Source: Kitasatospora azatica KCTC 9699
GTDB lineage: Bacteria > Actinomycetota > Actinomycetes > Streptomycetales > Streptomycetaceae
Assembly (NCBI RefSeq): GCF_000744785.1
Contig: NZ_JQMO01000003.1
Location: 4,898,001 to 4,962,000 of the forward strand
Reading direction: 5' to 3'
Length of the DNA: 64,000 nt
Positions 49,082 through 55,856 of the stretch are shown here, in pieces (the stretch's first letter is position 1; each line of letters opens with the position of its first letter). A program made the translations under genes and the position numbers. Under the pieces are notes generated by a model that searched no databases, was not told the origin of the DNA, and saw only the letters and a list, made by a program, of their open reading frames with translations.

Positions 49082-49273
49082 ATGCAAGACATCACCTGGG
49101 AAGACCCCTTCTGCCAGGACTCCGGCAACTGCTTCCGCTTGGGCACCGACACCGCTGGCAACGGCTATATCGCCGTCAACGGTCAAGAGGAACACCCGCT
49201 CACCGACTCCCTCGATGCTCTCCGAAGTCTGATCCTGGACATCAAGGCCGGAAAGGCCGACCACCTTCTGTAG
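49082..49273 (+). CDS. Small DUF397-like partner protein
   Basis: 63-aa acidic protein starting 8 bp after the DUF5753 regulator. The pattern DPFCQDSGNCFRLGTDTAGNGYIAVNGQEEHPLTDSLDALRSLI follows DUF397 proteins (SxGNC..., then a short C-terminal helix), but the DSKDP/PxxxxF motif typical of the family is replaced, so the match is approximate. DUF397 proteins in WhiJ-type loci bind and modulate the cognate HTH regulator. TAGGAGAAG overlaps the regulator stop and supports the start. The third positions are less G/C-biased than in the housekeeping genes around. Confidence 0.6.
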   Translation: MQDITWEDPFCQDSGNCFRLGTDTAGNGYIAVNGQEEHPLTDSLDALRSLILDIKAGKADHLL

Positions 49274-49373
49274 CTGCACGCTACCCGCTTGCGTCTATGC
49301 GCTCTTGACGGTCCGTCGGCTCCGCGAAACGGTGAGGCAGGCATGTGTCACCAGGTTGGTATGGGAGGCCACC

Positions 49374-49688
49374 ATGGCACTACGGTTTCTCGGGATCGAT
49401 CCGAACACCGGCAAGGACGAGAGTCCGACGGTCTGGTTCGACGACGAGGAAGACGAGGTCGTCATCCAGGGCTGGAACCCCAACGAGAAGCTGACGGGAA
49501 AGATCACCAGTACCGCATGGGCTCCGGACCACACGCCGGGGATACCTGATGGTGAGAGTGTGGTCCGTCTCCCGGCCCGTATGTGGGAGATCTTGAGGAA
49601 GGCAGCTGATGCAGCAGAACGTGCTCACCTTCGCCGAGCAGCTGACGGCAGCACAGAGATCGGCGGTTCACCTGGAGATGAGGGATAG
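49374..49688 (+). CDS. Hypothetical protein, small acidic Streptomyces family
   Basis: 104-aa protein with start fixed by GGGAGG 7 nt upstream. The beginning, MALRFLGIDPNTGKDESPTVWFDDEEDEVVIQGWNPNEK, and the middle, IPDGESVVRLPARM, recall a Streptomyces family regularly found next to DUF6879 and XRE genes; function unknown. The last 30 residues (ILRKAADAAERAHLRRAADGSTEIGGSPGDEG) overlap the DUF6879 gene in another frame for 80 bp, so an ancestral shorter protein that ran past its stop is possible. Confidence 0.65.
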   Translation: MALRFLGIDPNTGKDESPTVWFDDEEDEVVIQGWNPNEKLTGKITSTAWAPDHTPGIPDGESVVRLPARMWEILRKAADAAERAHLRRAADGSTEIGGSPGDEG

Positions 49689-50136
49689 TTACGGGATCGC
49701 TGGCGAGGCGGAGGAGTTCGAGCACTTCAAGCGCACCGGCGTTCATCCTGACACTGACCTTGACTCCGCAGGATGGTCCGGGTGGGTGTCTCTGGTCCGT
49801 GGGGCTCTCGCTCGCGGCGTCGTGATGCGCCGAGCCCGGATCGTCTCCGAGCCCGTGACGGACTACATCAGGTATGAACACGCTGGAACCGTGGTGAATC
49901 TGGCTGCCGGTGAGCTCGTGCGCTGGCTGCCGAGGCGTCAGGCGTCCGATATCGCCCTGCCGGGTAATGACTTCTGGCTGTTCGACGACGCGATCGTACG
50001 GTTCAACCACTTCACCGGCGACGGTGGCTCGGCGGGGCCGACGATCAGCGACGACCTGGCCGTGGCCAAGCTCTGTGCTGACGCCTTCGAGGCTGTCTGG
50101 GAACGCGCCATCCCGCACGACCAGTACATCGTTTAG
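49609..50136 (+). CDS. DUF6879 family protein
   Basis: 175-aa cytoplasmic protein of the actinobacterial DUF6879 family: LTAAQRSAVHLEMRDSYGIAGEAEEFEHFKRTG in the first half and VRWLPRRQASDIALPGNDFWLFDDAIVRFNHFTGDG in the second half are typical. Usually encoded near DUF5753-type regulators, sometimes in place of DUF397. The start overlaps the preceding small gene; GAGGAAGGC precedes the ATG. It is followed 21 bp later by a second DUF5753 regulator. Function unknown. Confidence 0.85.
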   Translation: MQQNVLTFAEQLTAAQRSAVHLEMRDSYGIAGEAEEFEHFKRTGVHPDTDLDSAGWSGWVSLVRGALARGVVMRRARIVSEPVTDYIRYEHAGTVVNLAAGELVRWLPRRQASDIALPGNDFWLFDDAIVRFNHFTGDGGSAGPTISDDLAVAKLCADAFEAVWERAIPHDQYIV

Positions 50137-50157
50137 CAGCCATCGGACCGTCAGTTC

Positions 50158-51006
50158 ATGCCCGGATCACCGTCTTCCAGCGCCCATGCTGCACGTCTCG
50201 CCGTCGCTGGGCGCCTGCGAGAGATCATGCTGGACGCCGCGTTGGACGGTCAGGGGCTGGCCGCCCGGTGCGGCTGGAACGGCTCCAAGACCTCGCGCAT
50301 CATCAATGCCAAGACCGCGCCGTCCGACAAGGACATCCGCCTCTGGTGCAGTGCCTGCGACGCCGATGACCAAGCCGAGGACCTGATTGCAGCCAGCCGC
50401 GCCGTGGACTCCATGTATGTCGAGTGGCGACGGCTCACCCGGACCGGCCTGCGCCAGCTGCAAGAATCCGCAGTGCCCCTCTACGAGCGCACCCGCCACT
50501 TCAGGGCCTACTCCTCCCGCGTCGTGCCCGGAGTCTTGCAGACCGAGGCGTACGCAACCGCCCTGCTCGCCACCGTGGCCGACTTCCGCCGCACACCCGA
50601 CGATGTCGCCGCAGCTGTGATGGCCCGCTTGGCGCGATCCCGCGTCATCCGCGTCGGCAACCACCGGTTCGCGATGCTGGTGGAGGAGGCAGTCCTGTAC
50701 TACCGCATCGGGAGCGTCGAGACGATGGCAGAGCAGCTGGCCCATCTGCTCACCGCTATGTCACTGCCGGCTGTGTCGCTCGGGGTCATTCCGTTCACCG
50801 CGCCGCGCACCATGTGGCCGGTCGAGACCTTCAACATTTTCGACGACGATCAGGCCGCTGCAGAGTTGCTGACCGCCCAGGTGACGGTGACCTCGCCCGG
50901 CGAAGTCGGCCTCTACGTGCGGGCGTTCGACCGGCTCAAGGATTTCGCGGTGTACGGAGTGAAGGCCCGTGCCTTGATTACCAAGGCGATCGACTCCCTG
51001 GGCTGA
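50158..51006 (+). CDS. Second XRE/DUF5753 regulator
   Basis: 282-aa regulator. The N-terminal HTH is atypical: VAGRLREIMLDAALDGQGLAARCGWNGSKTSRIINAKTAPSDKDIRLWCSAC. DUF5753 is clear: RTGLRQLQESAVPLYERTRHFRAYSSRVVPGVLQTEAYATALL, MARLARSRVIRVGNHRFAMLVEEAVLYYRIG, LPAVSLGVIPFTAPRTMWPVETFNIFD. With DUF6879 upstream it forms a regulator pair, and it could control the microprotein-methyltransferase cluster that begins about 105 bp downstream. The two DUF5753 proteins are clearly different in sequence, so not a recent duplication. Confidence 0.9.
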   Translation: MPGSPSSSAHAARLAVAGRLREIMLDAALDGQGLAARCGWNGSKTSRIINAKTAPSDKDIRLWCSACDADDQAEDLIAASRAVDSMYVEWRRLTRTGLRQLQESAVPLYERTRHFRAYSSRVVPGVLQTEAYATALLATVADFRRTPDDVAAAVMARLARSRVIRVGNHRFAMLVEEAVLYYRIGSVETMAEQLAHLLTAMSLPAVSLGVIPFTAPRTMWPVETFNIFDDDQAAAELLTAQVTVTSPGEVGLYVRAFDRLKDFAVYGVKARALITKAIDSLG

Positions 51007-51111
51007 AGGTCTGCAATCGCCTGCAAACGCGTTGAGTGCTCTGCGTTGCCCTCCCTACTGTCCTCGTAGCAGCCCTGATTGACGGGGAATCGCCGCGCAA
51101 GGAGCGCAAAC

Positions 51112-51201
51112 GTGACCACGCCTCCCCCCGAGCGCCCGCCAGGGCCGATGCCCGATGGCAAGGCCATCAGCTCTAGCTCGTCTGCGACTGGCAAAAGGTA
51201 G
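51112..51201 (+). CDS. Putative 29-residue microprotein ahead of the PCMT gene
   Basis: Short frame starting at GTG with AAGGAG 7 nt upstream: MTTPPPERPPGPMPDGKAISS-SSSATGKR. Proline-rich N-terminus, then a Ser run. It ends 10 bp before a second microprotein gene. No known RiPP leader motif is visible. Support is the ribosome site and context only, so it may be just a leader frame. Confidence 0.4.
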   Translation: MTTPPPERPPGPMPDGKAISSSSSATGKR

Positions 51202-51211
51202 AGGAGACCCC

Positions 51212-51343
51212 ATGGGAGACCAGAACAAGGGCGGCCCCAACGATGGCGGTGGCGGAAGCCACTCCAAGCCTGGTGGCCCCGTGATCGGCCCGGCCCCGTC
51301 GAAGGACGGGCAGAACCCCACCCCACCTCCGAAGCACCGGTGA
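51212..51343 (+). CDS. Putative 43-residue Gly/Pro-rich microprotein, possible RiPP precursor
   Basis: Starts at an ATG with a good GAGGAG 5 nt upstream: begins MGDQNKGGPNDGGGGSHSK, continues PGGPVIGPAPSKDGQ and ends NPTPPPKHR. Hydrophilic and disordered, no signal peptide and no Cys. It stops 10 bp before the PCMT-type methyltransferase, so is almost surely in its operon. Asp/Asn residues could be substrates for an isoaspartate-type methyltransferase (TgmC-like enzymes modify Asp in precursor peptides). That link is inference from adjacency. Confidence 0.55.
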   Translation: MGDQNKGGPNDGGGGSHSKPGGPVIGPAPSKDGQNPTPPPKHR

Positions 51344-51353
51344 TAAGCACAAG

Positions 51354-52583
51354 ATGACTGACTATCAGTACGAATCGGAGCAGGCCGCCACACGCGGCCT
51401 GCTCCAGGCCGTCAGCGAAGAGCTCGGTCACGACCTGGCTCCCGAGTGGGCGGCCGCCGCGCTGGCCGCGCCGCGCCACCACTTCCTTCCCGAGCGGATC
51501 TGGCTGGACGACGGTGCCGGCGGCTATGCTCCCTGCGGTCGCGAGCAGGATCCCGCGCGGTGGTTCGCCGCCGCCTATGCCAACGAGGCCGTGGTGACGC
51601 AGGTCAACGATGGACAGGAGCCTGACGGCCAGGTGTGGCCCTCCTCCTCCCTGTCTGCGCCGGCCATCGTGTTTCGCATGCTCGAGGCGCTTGACCTGGA
51701 CGCCCTCGGCCCCGACGACGCGGTGTACGAGATCGGTACCGGCCGGGGGTGGAGCGCCGCGCTGCTCTGTCACCGGCTCGGAGACCATCGAGTCGTCACC
51801 GCCGAGATCGACGCGTCGTCGGCGGAGCAGGCGCGTGCCAACCTGGCCGCCGCCGGGTTTCTCCCCGAGATCGTCATCAGCGACGGCGCCGAAGGCTGGA
51901 ACGCGCGCGGCCCGTACACCCGGACCGTCGCCACGTGTGCGGTTCGCCGTGTGCCACAGCCATGGGTCGAGCAGACGCGCCCGGGCGGGATCATCCTGAC
52001 TCCCTGGGACAACCCATGGATCTGCTGGGGTCTGCTCACGCTGGCCGTCTCCGAGAGCGGCGCTGCGGTAGGCCGTTTCAGCTCGGACTCCGCGTTCATG
52101 CTGATGCGCACGCAGCGCGCCAGCCTGAGCATCTCCGACGTGGTCAAAGAGGGCCACAAGCCGGACGAGTCGACGACAACGCTCCCGCGCCGAACCGTGG
52201 TGTGGGGCAACGCGGCGTTCGCCGTCGGGATGCGCTTGGGCGATGTCGGAAACACCTGGCAGGACGCTCCGGTGGAGGGGGTGAAGGACCGGCTGTGGTT
52301 GGTCACCATTGACGGGACGTCGTGGGCGGCGGTCGACCACGACGGCGGCGACCAGGACGAGTTCACGGTCCACCAGTACGGTCCGCGCCGGCTATGGGAC
52401 GAGGTGGAGGCCGCCTACTTCTGGTGGGTGGAGAACGGCAAGCCGGGGCCTGAGCGCTTCGGGCTCACTGTTACCCCCGATGGCGAGCATCGGGCATGGC
52501 TGGACGAGCCGGTGCTGTCCTGGCTGTTGCGAGACGCCTCCGGGGCCATGACCGAGGCCCCTGAGGCAGGGGCTCTACCGTGA
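51354..52583 (+). CDS. PCMT-type O-methyltransferase resembling TgmC of ATP-grasp RiPP systems
   Basis: 409-aa protein. The N-terminal 250 residues form an L-isoaspartate-O-methyltransferase-like SAM domain: ALAAPRHHFLPERIWLDD, VVTQVNDGQ..WPSSSLSAPAIVFRMLEALDLD, SAM motif I YEIGTGRGWSAALLCHRLG, VVTAEIDA, DGAEGWNARGPYTRTVATCAVRRVPQPWVEQTRPGGIILTPW. This layout (SSSSAPxIVxRML; CxVxxxPxxWVEQTRPGG) matches methyltransferases of ATP-grasp peptide-maturation systems. The C-terminal 150 residues (VWGNAAFAVGMRLGDV to GEHRAWLDEPVLSWLL) are a separate domain, duplicated at 53886-54207. No ATP-grasp gene is in the window. Start near the microprotein stop, probably translationally coupled. Confidence 0.82.
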   Translation: MTDYQYESEQAATRGLLQAVSEELGHDLAPEWAAAALAAPRHHFLPERIWLDDGAGGYAPCGREQDPARWFAAAYANEAVVTQVNDGQEPDGQVWPSSSLSAPAIVFRMLEALDLDALGPDDAVYEIGTGRGWSAALLCHRLGDHRVVTAEIDASSAEQARANLAAAGFLPEIVISDGAEGWNARGPYTRTVATCAVRRVPQPWVEQTRPGGIILTPWDNPWICWGLLTLAVSESGAAVGRFSSDSAFMLMRTQRASLSISDVVKEGHKPDESTTTLPRRTVVWGNAAFAVGMRLGDVGNTWQDAPVEGVKDRLWLVTIDGTSWAAVDHDGGDQDEFTVHQYGPRRLWDEVEAAYFWWVENGKPGPERFGLTVTPDGEHRAWLDEPVLSWLLRDASGAMTEAPEAGALP

Positions 52584-52617
52584 TGTGTCCGCGTGCTCCC
52601 GGGGGCCAGTCATCAGT

Positions 52618-52665
52618 GGAAGGCCATCACCAGGGCCTGAGTGATGAGGCGTTCGATCTGTCCAC
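52618..52665 (-). pseudogene. Remnant of a MerR-type gene 3' end
   Basis: On the minus strand the frame reads GGQIERLITQALVMAFH then stop, closely matching SGQIEPLLTQALVTAFH near the C-terminus of the MerR regulator at 56399-57127; the nucleotides also match over about 45 bp. No upstream part of such a gene remains. Sits in the gap between the methyltransferase and kinase-like genes. Confidence 0.5.
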
Positions 52666-52688
52666 CGAGCGGAGAAGGCGGTACGAGT

Positions 52689-53534
52689 ATGGGCGAGTTC
52701 GCTTCCTGCCCGCCGCAAGCCGTAAAGGCCGCAGAGGTGATCTGCGGGCCGGTCAAGCTGAAGGCGATCACCGACCGACGCGGCTCTGCCGTCTGGAAGG
52801 CCACCGGCCCCATGGCTGCGGTCGCGATCAAGCTGGGAACAGGAGCGGCCGCCGAGGTGACGGCGCGCGAGGCGTCCGTGCTTGACCAACTTCCCGGCTA
52901 CACGGTGACGGCAGGCCGAGCTAGTGAGGCCGTATGGTTCGTCACCCCGTGGCTCAATGGGCAATCTACCTGGGACCTTTTCCGAGCCGCCCGAGAGGGC
53001 GCTGCCGGCCGTCCGACGGCGCTTGCCGGAGCAGTCGACCTGTGTCGCGCGGTCGCCGGCCTGCACGCTACAGGCTGGGTTCACGGTGACTTGCAGCCGA
53101 CTCACGGCCTCCACACCAGGATGGGGGTGAAGCTTATCGACTTCGCCTGGTCCTGGCAGGCGGGGACAACGCCCTGGACCGTCTTCGAGGGGGCCATAGT
53201 TCACCTGATGGCGCCTGAGCTTGCCGCTTGGATCGCGGCCGGGCCGCAGCCGGTCAAGACGACACGGGCTGCCGAGGTGTATGCCCTCGCCGGAGTGCTC
53301 TGGACCTGCGCTACCGGTGGCTGGCCTCTCGACTACCGGGCGGCCGGTATCGACCGGAAGGAGGCAGGAGCCGAGGGGCTGCGCGATGCCATCGCCACGG
53401 GGAAGCTGCCCCTTTCCCTGGCGACGCCCTGGCCGGAGCTTCAGGACGTGCTCCGCCCGGTGCTACTCTCCGGGCCGGCTGATCGACCGACCGCTTCGGA
53501 ACTCGCCGTTGCCCTGGTAGCGGTGAGCAGGTGA
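52689..53534 (+). CDS. Protein-kinase-like/aminoglycoside-phosphotransferase-like protein
   Basis: 281-aa protein kinase fold. ATP-site Lys in AVAIKLGTG (about 50-58), gatekeeper region VWFVTPWLNGQSTWDLF, catalytic loop VAGLHATGWVHGDLQPTHGLH (HGD instead of HRD), metal motif KLIDFAWSW (DFA instead of DFG), and a C-lobe region VYALAGVLWTCATGGWPLDY. The core Lys and both Asp are present, so activity is possible. HGDLQPTH-type kinases occur in Streptomyces peptide-modification loci and as stand-alone regulators. Start has GAAGGCGG upstream; 105 bp after the methyltransferase. The GTG of the next gene overlaps its stop. Confidence 0.78.
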   Translation: MGEFASCPPQAVKAAEVICGPVKLKAITDRRGSAVWKATGPMAAVAIKLGTGAAAEVTAREASVLDQLPGYTVTAGRASEAVWFVTPWLNGQSTWDLFRAAREGAAGRPTALAGAVDLCRAVAGLHATGWVHGDLQPTHGLHTRMGVKLIDFAWSWQAGTTPWTVFEGAIVHLMAPELAAWIAAGPQPVKTTRAAEVYALAGVLWTCATGGWPLDYRAAGIDRKEAGAEGLRDAIATGKLPLSLATPWPELQDVLRPVLLSGPADRPTASELAVALVAVSR

Positions 53535-53885
53535 TCCAGCTGCGGGAGCTGCGGGCTGGGGACGAGCACGCTGTCCAGCGGATCTACAGTCCTGAGGCGG
53601 TCAGGTATCTGGGGCGGGGCCCGATGGGCGAAGACGAAGCCCAGCTCTACATCAGCCGGGCTGTGGCAGCGGTTGGGCGCTCTTCTCGCACTGAGTACAG
53701 CTTCGGAATTGAAGTGGACAGCGACCCACTGGGCGTTGCCAAGCTCAACACGGACAGTGGCGACGGCGCGCTGAGCTAGATCCTGCGACCGAATGCCTGG
53801 GGCCAGGGTTACGCGACCGACGCGGTAACCCAACTCCTGGCCTTGGCCTTGGGCGCTCTGCACCTCTCGATCGTCCGCGCCAAGA
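53531..53885 (+). pseudogene. GNAT acetyltransferase pseudogene (nonsense codon and 3' truncation)
   Basis: Starts at a GTG overlapping the kinase stop: IQLRELRAGDEHAVQRIYSPEAVRYLGRGPMGEDEAQLYISRAVAAV is a normal GNAT N-terminus. At 53777-53779 a TAG interrupts an otherwise continuous frame (DGALS-stop-ILRPNAWGQGYATDAVTQLLALALGALHLSIVRAK), which is motif A of the family; one base change from TAC would restore Tyr. The frame is then cut near 53885 where methyltransferase sequence begins, so the GNAT motif B is lost. Confidence 0.85.
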
Positions 53886-54207
53886 AAACACCTGGCAGGA
53901 CGCTCCGGTGGAGGGCGTGCAGGACCGGCTGTGGTTGGTCACCATCGACGGGACGTCGTGGGCAGCCGTGGACCACGACGGCGGTGACCACGACGAGTTC
54001 ACGGTCCACCAGTACGGTCCGCGTCGGCTCTGGAATGAGGTGGAGGCCGCCTACCTGTGGTGGTTGGAGAAGGGCAGACGCGGGCCGGAGCCCTTCGGGC
54101 TCACCCTCACCCCCGATGGTAGGCATCGGGGGTGGTTGGACGAGCCGGCGACCTCCTGGCCGCTGGGGCCACATCCGGTGCGGCAGCCGCTCAGCCGAGG
54201 ATTGTGA
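53886..54207 (+). pseudogene. 3' fragment of a second PCMT-type methyltransferase
   Basis: From AACACCTGGCAGGACGCTCC onward, the sequence matches 52250-52560 of the intact methyltransferase gene at roughly 85-90 percent, in the same frame (NTWQDAPVEGVQDRLWLVTIDGTSWAAVDHDGG), to GRHRGWLDEPATSWPL. It ends with an unrelated GPHPVRQPLSRGL. The N-terminal SAM domain is absent. It is joined directly to the truncated GNAT, so a deletion removed the 5' part of a second methyltransferase and the end of the GNAT. The part is still open and could be translated from a GTG at 53908. Confidence 0.85.
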
Positions 54208-54253
54208 GGCTGCAAGATGAGCTGCTTACCACGGGCACCGGGGATACAACCCG

Positions 54254-54709
54254 TCAGAGCTCCCTGGTCATGAACGCACTGTTGGGGTCCGGCTGGTAGT
54301 CCGCGAACGGCTCGCACTGGACGAACCCGAACTTCTCGTACAGCTTGCGCGCGGGCAGAAAGAACTCGGCTGTGCCGGTCTCCAGGCTGAGGCGGGTGAA
54401 ACCCCCGCGCTTGGCCTCGGTGATGATGTGCTCCAGCAGCAGGGAGGCGACCCCGGAGCGCTTGCGTGCCGCGGAGGTGCGCATCGACTTCAGCTCGGCG
54501 TGGTCCGCGTCCAGCCGCTTGAGCGCTCCGCAGCCCACCAGGGCGTCCCCGTCCCGCACCGACCAGAACGTGATGCCGGGCTTGCGGAGGGCCTCGAGAT
54601 CGAGCGCGTGCTTGCTCTCCGGAGGCGAGATGGACTGCATCTGCCGGACGTGCTCGGTGAGGAACGCGGCGATCTCGGGGCCGGACAGGTCGTCGGTCGC
54701 GATCTTCAT
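54254..54709 (-). CDS. GNAT N-acetyltransferase
   Basis: 151-aa acetyltransferase starting at the ATG with CAGGA upstream. Compact single-domain GNAT: MKIATDDLSGPEIAAFLTEHVRQMQSISPPESKHALDLEALR, then VGCGALKRLDADHAELKSMRTSAARKRSGVASLLLEHIITEAKRGG (motif A, RKRSGVAS) and LYEKFGFVQCEPFADYQPDPNSAFMTREL. The C-terminal pattern is that of the common YafP-like stand-alone acetyltransferases. Separated from the pseudogene region; the 5' side is divergent from the IMPase-like gene. Confidence 0.88.
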   Translation of the reverse strand: MKIATDDLSGPEIAAFLTEHVRQMQSISPPESKHALDLEALRKPGITFWSVRDGDALVGCGALKRLDADHAELKSMRTSAARKRSGVASLLLEHIITEAKRGGFTRLSLETGTAEFFLPARKLYEKFGFVQCEPFADYQPDPNSAFMTREL

Positions 54710-54787
54710 TCCTGGAGTCTGCCACGCGGGGACGGGAACGAGCCGTCCGCCCGTCCGTCGGCCCGCCGACAGGACCCGGAGGATACG

Positions 54788-55594
54788 ATGCTCGGCATGA
54801 TCAACTCCCATACCGGGCCCGGGGATGCCGAGGTGGCGATCGCCGCCGCACGGGCCGGCGCGGACGTGGTGCGCGGTATGTACGGCCGTCAGCTCGACCG
54901 CATCGACAAGGGGGCCGGCGACTTCGCCACGGCTGCCGATGTGGCGGCAGAGGCCGCGATCCTCGGGGTGATCCGGGGCGCGCGGCCCGGTGACGCGGTG
55001 CTCGGGGAGGAGGGCGGGCAGCAGGGGGCGGCCGATGCGGAGCGGCGGTGGCTGGTGGATCCCCTGTGCGGGACGCTGAACTACGCCGTCGGGAACATGC
55101 TGGTGGCCGTCAACGTGGCGTTGCGCGGCGGGGCGGCGGCCGTGGCGGACCCGTTCAGCGGTGAGGTCTTCCACACCGGCGGCGGGCCGGGCGGCGCCTG
55201 GGTACGACAGGACGGGGCGGACGCGCCGCTCGTGCCCACAGCCGCCACCCGGTTGGTGGACGTCAACCTCGACCCGCCGTTCCCGAGTGCGCCGGGATTC
55301 CGGGCGGTGGAGCTGCTGGGCCACCCGGAGTTCGTCGCGCGCTTCCGGCCGCGGGTGGTCTCCACGACGCTGGCGCTCGCCTGGGTCGCGGCCGGCAAGC
55401 GGGCGGCCTATGTCACCGATGGCGGCGACCTGTCCGGGAGCGTGCACTTCGCCGCCGGCATCGCGTTGTGCCGGGCCGCCGGCTGTGTGGTCACGGGGAT
55501 CGACGGCGCTCCGCTCGGGCCGGACGGCCGCGGGCTGGTCGCGGCGGCCGATGCCGAGACGCACGGGTTGCTGATGGCGATGATCCGCGGCTGA
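54788..55594 (+). CDS. Inositol-monophosphatase-like protein lacking a canonical metal Asp
   Basis: 268-aa member of the IMPase/FBPase fold. VIRGARPGDAVLGEEGG provides the Glu pair; the WxVDPLDGTxNY motif reads WLVDPLCGTLNYA, with Cys in place of the second metal-binding Asp; and the C-terminal WDxAAG motif reads GSVHFAAGIALCRAAG, losing Trp-Asp. Such DPLCGT proteins seem to form an actinobacterial subfamily and may have changed or lost activity. The ATG at 54788 has GGAGGA 5 nt upstream. Stands alone; no inositol genes nearby. Confidence 0.8.
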   Translation: MLGMINSHTGPGDAEVAIAAARAGADVVRGMYGRQLDRIDKGAGDFATAADVAAEAAILGVIRGARPGDAVLGEEGGQQGAADAERRWLVDPLCGTLNYAVGNMLVAVNVALRGGAAAVADPFSGEVFHTGGGPGGAWVRQDGADAPLVPTAATRLVDVNLDPPFPSAPGFRAVELLGHPEFVARFRPRVVSTTLALAWVAAGKRAAYVTDGGDLSGSVHFAAGIALCRAAGCVVTGIDGAPLGPDGRGLVAAADAETHGLLMAMIRG

Positions 55595-55617
55595 GATCGG
55601 GACGAAGAGCTGTCCTG

Positions 55618-55839
55618 TCAGCGGGCCTGGTCCTGGTCGGGAAGGACGGCCTCGGCGCTGACGGCCCGGTAGGAGCGCTCGAGCCTGGCGATGTGCACGG
55701 TGAGTGCCCGGTACCAGTTGGCACGGCGGGGTCCTCGATTCGGCTGGCGGATCGGGTGGTTCAGGCGGGTCCAGCAGGCGGTCCCGACCACCACGATGTG
55801 GTCGAGCACGGGGATAAGCTCGGCGATGGTACACACCAC
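55618..55839 (-). CDS. Hypothetical protein of about 73 residues, reverse strand
   Basis: The minus-strand frame reads VVCTIAELIPVLDHIVVVGTACWTRLNHPIRQPNRGPRRANWYRALTVHIARLERSYRAV to a stop at 55618. About nine in ten third positions are G or C, like real genes here, so it is likely coding. The start could be a GTG at 55839 or an upstream TTG at 55857; no ribosome site helps. No family recognised. The ricin-lectin promoter box (55845-55850) overlaps its 5' end. Confidence 0.5.
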   Translation of the reverse strand: MVCTIAELIPVLDHIVVVGTACWTRLNHPIRQPNRGPRRANWYRALTVHIARLERSYRAVSAEAVLPDQDQAR

Positions 55840-55856
55840 CGCGCTACGCTGCCGCA

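Noticed and set aside
47545..54207. Accessory block as an integrated plasmid or phage
   Set aside because: No integrase, replication gene, tRNA fragment or direct-repeat att sites found; regulator/DUF6879/HATPase clusters are common in Streptomyces chromosomes.
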